From assembly GCA_002317115.1 (NCBI GenBank), contig DCIP01000022.1, forward strand, positions 1-20,425: a stretch of DNA of 20,425 nucleotides, read 5' to 3'. How positions within the stretch are numbered: position 1 is the first letter of the stretch; the number at the start of each line of letters is the position of its first letter. The notes under the pieces are model-generated. The model saw only the letters and a list, made by a program, of their open reading frames with translations, was not told where the DNA came from and searched no databases. The DNA is from Candidatus Scybalocola fimicaballi (GTDB taxonomy: Bacteria > Bacteroidota > Bacteroidia > Bacteroidales > Paludibacteraceae). Positions 17,238 to 20,425 of this stretch are shown in pieces. The position numbers were made by a program, and so were the translations under genes.

Positions 17238-18685
17238 TTTATTCCCCTCGCCATCTTCACCACGTCCCAAGCTACATTGATCTGCTTCATCGTCTCTGTT
17301 GCCTGACGAACAGCCTCGTCTCCCAAAGAAGCAGAATTGTCTGGATGGTATTGGATGGCAAGAGCACGGTATGCCTTTTTGATCTCTTCGTCCGAAGCGT
17401 CTTTTGTCATACCAAGAATGTCGTAAGCATCTTGAATATAATCTCTTGTTTCGTAATTTGTCTCAGCGTTATCGCTTCCATTTTGGTTATCGCCTTCGTT
17501 TTCGTTTTGGTTTTCGTTTTGGTTTTCGTTTTCGTCATAATACCCCTCTTTAAGTTTTTTTAGAAATAGAGTATATATACTATTATATTGTTGAGGTGTG
17601 ATATTTAGATTCTTAACAAAACGTTTGATTAATGCCTTCTCTTTATCGTGGTATTTGTTGTCGGCGTATGCGACGGCTAACAATTCCATGATAATTTCTG
17701 ATTTTGCGGCGTAATCAAAATGCTCGTTGATATTGACGAACACAAGACTCATCTCTGGTCGGGTGTTGAGAAGAGACAAGAATTGTAATTGTGCTTCACT
17801 CTGCTTCTCCGCTGTGTCGTAGTATCTGCGGATTATTCTGTTGGCACGGCCCAACTCCTCAACCATCATTTTCGTGTCAGCCTTCATCACCTCTGCCAAC
17901 AGCACAAGAATACAATATTTATATCTGGATTCTTCGTCTGTGAATTCGGTGTATTCCTGATTTTCGAATCCATCGAATTGGAATTCTGTGCTATTGCCCT
18001 TTGTACTATTGTTTTCAGAGCTATTGTTTTCTGCACTATTATTCTTTGTCTTAGACTTAGATCTTTTTCTTTTGTAATAAGTTTTTTCTTTGTGTTTCTC
18101 CTTCTGATTTTCATCCTCAGTAATGACGGTCTTCTCCTCATCATTGAATTCTTCATTTGCTCGTCTTTTCAAGTCTCTGTACTCATCATGTGAGATCTTT
18201 AGTTCTCTTTGAATCTCTTGCATAATGAGACTTTCGTTGGTGGAGATATAATTATCGGCATAAGCCACCTTCATCAGATAATACATTATCTCTAATATCT
18301 CATTGTGAGTAAGATTCTTATTGAGATGCTTATAGTATTTTTCTGTGTTGTTTATGTCTACATTATCAAGGATTACTTGGAACTGATTCAGCGCGTTTTC
18401 TTGCTCTTTTTCGTCTTTATAGTATTGGCAGATAATTTCATTTGCAGTATCTAATTCTTTATTAGACACATAAAAGTAAGCTTTTAGCACCTTTGCTAAT
18501 AATACAAGAAAGGACCATTCTTCCAAATTGGAAGATTTTGGTTCTTTTTGATTTGTGTAAGTTAATCCGAGAAACATGGACCCAGCTATAATCGAGAGAA
18601 GTCCTAATATAATCTCACCATTGTAAAAACTTAGTAGGCTAATAAATAAAAAGGTAATAGCTAATGTTATTGATTTGATATTCAT
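17234..18685 (-). CDS. Membrane-anchored protein with two TerB-like domains and a C-terminal J domain
   Basis: The protein has 483 residues. Two short hydrophobic segments (about 5-20 and 25-42) would anchor it in the inner membrane. A first TerB-like helical domain (about 57-172) contains VLLAKVLKA and MKVAYADNYISTNES. A charged, low-complexity linker (about 175-245; NNS/ENNS repeats) leads to a second TerB-like domain (about 253-378) with VLLAEVMKAD and LLAVAYADNKYHDKE. A linker of EN/QN repeats (385-402) precedes the J domain (about 418-478) with AYDILGM, KKAYRALAIQYHPDN (HPD at 447-449) and MKQINVAWDVV. The intact HPD motif should stimulate a DnaK-type Hsp70. E. coli DjlA also combines a membrane anchor, a TerB-like domain and a C-terminal J domain, but has only one TerB. 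The role beyond co-chaperone is unknown. A paralogue lies 49 bases upstream. Confidence 0.85.
   Translation of the reverse strand: MNIKSITLAITFLFISLLSFYNGEIILGLLSIIAGSMFLGLTYTNQKEPKSSNLEEWSFLVLLAKVLKAYFYVSNKELDTANEIICQYYKDEKEQENALNQFQVILDNVDINNTEKYYKHLNKNLTHNEILEIMYYLMKVAYADNYISTNESLIMQEIQRELKISHDEYRDLKRRANEEFNDEEKTVITEDENQKEKHKEKTYYKRKRSKSKTKNNSAENNSSENNSTKGNSTEFQFDGFENQEYTEFTDEESRYKYCILVLLAEVMKADTKMMVEELGRANRIIRRYYDTAEKQSEAQLQFLSLLNTRPEMSLVFVNINEHFDYAAKSEIIMELLAVAYADNKYHDKEKALIKRFVKNLNITPQQYNSIYTLFLKKLKEGYYDENENQNENQNENEGDNQNGSDNAETNYETRDYIQDAYDILGMTKDASDEEIKKAYRALAIQYHPDNSASLGDEAVRQATETMKQINVAWDVVKMARGIK
17495..17536. repeat. Short tandem repeat encoding the EN/QN linker
   Basis: On the minus strand the tract alternates AACGAA and AACCAA units (period 6 and 12) and encodes DENENQNENQ and onward between the second TerB-like domain and the J domain. 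Unit gain or loss would change linker length without shifting the frame. The units resemble the repeat at 15728-15766. Confidence 0.7.
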
Positions 18686-18702
18686 ATTGATTCATTTTTC
18701 CG

Positions 18703-18734
18703 CAAAGATACGATTATCTTGGTAGATTGACGAA
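18703..18734 (-). promoter_or_regulatory. Candidate promoter between the two J-domain genes
   Basis: The minus strand reads TATCTTTG at 18710-18703, a full TAnnTTTG match, with TTCG (three of four) 20 bases upstream at 18734-18731. It lies in the 49-base gap, 17 bases before ATG 18685, so the downstream paralogue may be transcribed on its own. Confidence 0.5.
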
Positions 18735-19772
18735 TTATTTTATTCCTCTCGCCATCTTCACCACGTCCCAAGCCACATTAATCTGCTTCATCGTTTCTGT
18801 TGCCTGACGGATTGCCTCGTCGCCCAAGGAAGACGCATTGTCTGGATGACATTTCACCGCCAGTGAACGGTATGCTTTTCTGATTTCTGCATCAGAGTCC
18901 GACTTCTCGATGCCGAGAATAATATAGGCGTCTTCTTCCGATATTCCATTATATTGGCGATAACTGCTTTGTTTATCCTTTTTTTCGTTATCGTTATGGT
19001 TTTCGTTATCATTATAATTTTTATCCGATGTGTTTAAGCCTTGTTCAGAATAAACAGTCGGACAACCTCCATTATAGTATCCTTGCTTATATTTCATAAT
19101 GAAGATAGCATAGATACTTTTGTATTCTTGAGACGATATTTTCAGCCTGTTTGCGATAGTCTCAATCATGAGTCTTTCATTATCTAGGAATTTGTAGTCG
19201 GCGTATGCGATGGCAAGCAACTCCATGATAAGTTCGGATTTGGCGACATAGTTGAGGTTATTGTTGATGTTGTCGCAGATTTGATTCAGAAGGATCAAAT
19301 CATTGTCGAGTATTTCTTGGAATTTTTTTTGAGCTGTTTGAAACTCTTCATCTGTCTTGTAATATCTGCGGATTGTAGTTTTTACCTTGTCTAATTCGCA
19401 ATCCTTTATGGCACCGTCGGCCTTCATGATCTTTGATGTAAGTGCTATAATGCAGCTTCTGTAGTCTGATAAATCAAGCACATTGAGGTTTTTCTTGTAG
19501 TCTAAACGTCGCCATGATAGACGAGACATTATTCCTATGAAAACGACAGAAACAGTAATGAACACCAATAATGATTTGTAAAGAATTGGTGGGCCAAGAA
19601 TAATTAAAAGAACTACTACTGCAATACAAGAAAACAAGATACGAATGTCATGTAATTCCTCCTTCGATACTTCATTTTCTCGCGAACTCTTGTTTTTGTT
19701 TATGATCTCGAAAATGTAATATACTGAGGTCAACGAAAAGAAGGCTGCAATTAAAAATAAAATTACTTCCAT
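18735..19772 (-). CDS. Membrane-anchored protein with one TerB-like domain and a C-terminal J domain
   Basis: The protein has 345 residues. Three hydrophobic segments (about 3-23, 43-60 and 66-84) form the membrane anchor. One TerB-like domain (about 105-228) carries LTSKIMKADGAIKDCE and LLAIAYADYKFLDNE, the acidic motifs typical of TerB. A low-complexity ND/NE linker (about 252-270) leads to the J domain (about 280-340) with DAYIILGI, RKAYRSLAVKCHPDN (HPD at 309-311) and MKQINVAWDVV. This is essentially the DjlA plan: anchor, TerB, J domain at the C-terminus. Its last 30 residues are almost identical to those of the protein at 17234-18685, while the membrane and linker parts differ. It is expected to recruit DnaK to the inner membrane; clients are unknown. 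Confidence 0.85.
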   Translation of the reverse strand: MEVILFLIAAFFSLTSVYYIFEIINKNKSSRENEVSKEELHDIRILFSCIAVVVLLIILGPPILYKSLLVFITVSVVFIGIMSRLSWRRLDYKKNLNVLDLSDYRSCIIALTSKIMKADGAIKDCELDKVKTTIRRYYKTDEEFQTAQKKFQEILDNDLILLNQICDNINNNLNYVAKSELIMELLAIAYADYKFLDNERLMIETIANRLKISSQEYKSIYAIFIMKYKQGYYNGGCPTVYSEQGLNTSDKNYNDNENHNDNEKKDKQSSYRQYNGISEEDAYIILGIEKSDSDAEIRKAYRSLAVKCHPDNASSLGDEAIRQATETMKQINVAWDVVKMARGIK

Positions 19773-19780
19773 ATATATAG

Positions 19781-19900
19781 TTATTTAATGCCTCTAATAT
19801 TCTTTACAGTATCCCAAGCCACATTGATCTGCTTCATCGACTCTGTAGCCTGACGGATAGCCTCTTCACCAAGATTATCGGCAGATTTTTTCTTAAGGTA
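19781..19900 (-). pseudogene. Remnant of a third J-domain gene (C-terminal end only)
   Basis: The minus strand from about 19873 to the TAA at 19783-19781 encodes LGEEAIRQATESMKQINV and onward to RGIK. I count 25 of 30 residues identical to the C-terminus of the neighbouring 345-residue protein. Homology fades just upstream, where the HPD motif should be; the frame there reads KKKSADN with no HPD. No start codon exists in this frame between 19781 and the stop codon at 19948-19946. The hairpin repeat at 19899-19930 lies just beyond the break. The fragment begins only 8 bases after the start of the 345-residue gene, so it cannot be a working gene and looks like a decayed third paralogue. Confidence 0.75.
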
Positions 19901-19930
19901 AAGCCGCAACTTAAAATGAATGGCGGCTAT
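19899..19930. repeat. Hairpin repeat, copy 1 (downstream of the small membrane protein gene)
   Basis: AGCCGC (19902-19907) pairs with GCGGCT (19923-19928). The loop region TAAAATGAAT is nearly identical to that of copy 2 at 20392-20425. Because the loop as well as the stem is conserved, this looks like a repeat family and not two unrelated terminators. It could also stop transcription of the gene at 19946 (TTTA follows the stem on the minus strand). Confidence 0.6.
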
Positions 19931-19945
19931 GATTAAGAAGCTTTG

Positions 19946-20374
19946 TTATAGTCGTCTTGCCATTGCGGCAGCACTGGTAGCTATATCGTCGTTATATTTT
20001 TCTGTATTTTTTTTATAAAAGACGATGTTGTAAATGTAGAGTGCCAAGAAACATATTATCAAACCCCAAAGAAAAGGATCCATTGTGGATATCGCTTCGC
20101 CTGTTACTGTGTATCGTGTTCCAGAAATGAATTCCATTCCAGCCATGTAGATTACACATGCGATTCCCAATACATACCATAATGGATTTTTGCTGTATAC
20201 TCCCCAAATGCCAATGATGCTAAAAAAAAGAGTGATTTTAGGAGTAACTTTGGCTCTCTCGTATGTATCTAAGAATGCAACTTGTTGTGCCTCATCCATT
20301 CTAAGGAATTTTTTCATTACATATTCCGAAAGATTGTGTGATTCAGCTTGTTTGATTAGATCCTCTCGTTTCAT
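19946..20374 (-). CDS. Small hypothetical multi-pass membrane protein
   Basis: The protein has 142 residues and I do not recognise it. The first 45 residues are charged and helical (MKREDLIKQAESHNLSEYVM and onward). They are followed by three hydrophobic stretches at about 46-60, 65-83 and 102-120, then a short tail rich in Ala and Arg ending AAMARRL. No signal peptide, cysteine pair or catalytic motif is visible. It is on the same strand as the J-domain genes and directly upstream of the J-domain remnant, whose reading frame continues in phase after this gene's stop codon. Hairpin repeats lie on both sides. It may be an incoming gene or part of the membrane-protein cluster; the sequence does not decide. 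Confidence 0.6.
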   Translation of the reverse strand: MKREDLIKQAESHNLSEYVMKKFLRMDEAQQVAFLDTYERAKVTPKITLFFSIIGIWGVYSKNPLWYVLGIACVIYMAGMEFISGTRYTVTGEAISTMDPFLWGLIICFLALYIYNIVFYKKNTEKYNDDIATSAAAMARRL

Positions 20375-20391
20375 ATCTGATTATTGATTAT

Positions 20392-20425
20392 AAAAGCCGC
20401 AACCCATAAAAATGAATTGCGGCTT
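20392..20425. repeat. Hairpin repeat, copy 2 (at the right edge)
   Basis: AAGCCGCAA (20394-20402) pairs perfectly with TTGCGGCTT (20417-20425), with the same loop words as copy 1. On the minus strand the stem is followed by TTTTAT, so it could end a gene lying beyond the window. The element may continue past the edge. Confidence 0.65.

Noticed and set aside
17168..17563. Plus-strand open frame of 131 codons
   Set aside because: It runs antisense to the J-domain gene; its Val/Phe-rich end is just the reverse of the EN/QN linker repeat. The TACTTTTG at 17161 that could serve as its promoter lacks a -33 element.
17490..19020. Repeat tracts in the J-domain genes considered as CRISPR-like arrays
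   Set aside because: Units are 6-12 bases, contiguous and in frame with protein linkers; there are no unique spacers and no cas genes.
1..20425. tRNA, rRNA or transposase genes
   Set aside because: I found no clover-leaf sequence, rRNA-like stretch, or DDE/tyrosine recombinase motifs in any frame, though a tRNA scan was not possible by eye with full certainty.

Overview
The window looks like chromosomal DNA of a Bacteroidales bacterium (phylum Bacteroidota). Four things point there. First, a type B (gliding-type) type IX secretion (T9SS) adhesin sits next to an OmpA/PD40 gene and a PorP/SprF gene. Second, there is a one-protein hybrid two-component system (periplasmic propeller, kinase, receiver and AraC domain in one chain). 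Third, TAnnTTTG-like -7 promoter boxes precede several genes and Shine-Dalgarno sequences are mostly weak. Fourth, the sequence is AT-rich with dispersed palindromes between genes. I cannot fix the genus from the sequence alone.

Layout. Positions 1-236 (+) hold the C-terminal end of a polysaccharide flippase-like membrane protein, closed by a strong terminator. Positions 553-8842 (+) are a three-gene operon: a 2007-residue secreted adhesin made largely of alternating cysteine-paired Ig-like modules and ending in a gliding-type sorting domain, a PD40-OmpA protein with a peptidoglycan-binding domain, and a PorP/SprF outer-membrane protein. It ends in a strong terminator. Positions 9009-10367 (-) encode a secreted SGNH/GDSL esterase with a discoidin-like N-terminal domain. 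A divergent promoter region separates it from 10594-11691 (+), a HEPN-like protein with an Rx4H motif. Positions 11707-15666 (-) encode a hybrid two-component system regulator and 15761-16966 (-) an MFS transporter upstream of it. The right end (17234-20374, -) holds two tandem paralogous membrane proteins with TerB-like and C-terminal J domains, a remnant of a third J domain, and a small multi-pass membrane protein flanked by two copies of a hairpin repeat.

How the genes fit together. The operon at 553-8842 reads as a self-contained T9SS client unit: a cell-surface adhesin, its dedicated SprF-type partner, and an OmpA-like protein that could anchor the complex to peptidoglycan. The esterase, MFS transporter and hybrid regulator suggest carbohydrate sensing and use, although no SusC/SusD pair is present. 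The TerB-J cluster looks like a lineage of membrane-anchored DnaK co-chaperones (DjlA-like) that has been duplicating, changing its TerB domain number and decaying. The most unusual parts are the TerB-J cluster with its remnant and flanking repeats, the Cys-paired module array of the adhesin, and the lone HEPN protein.
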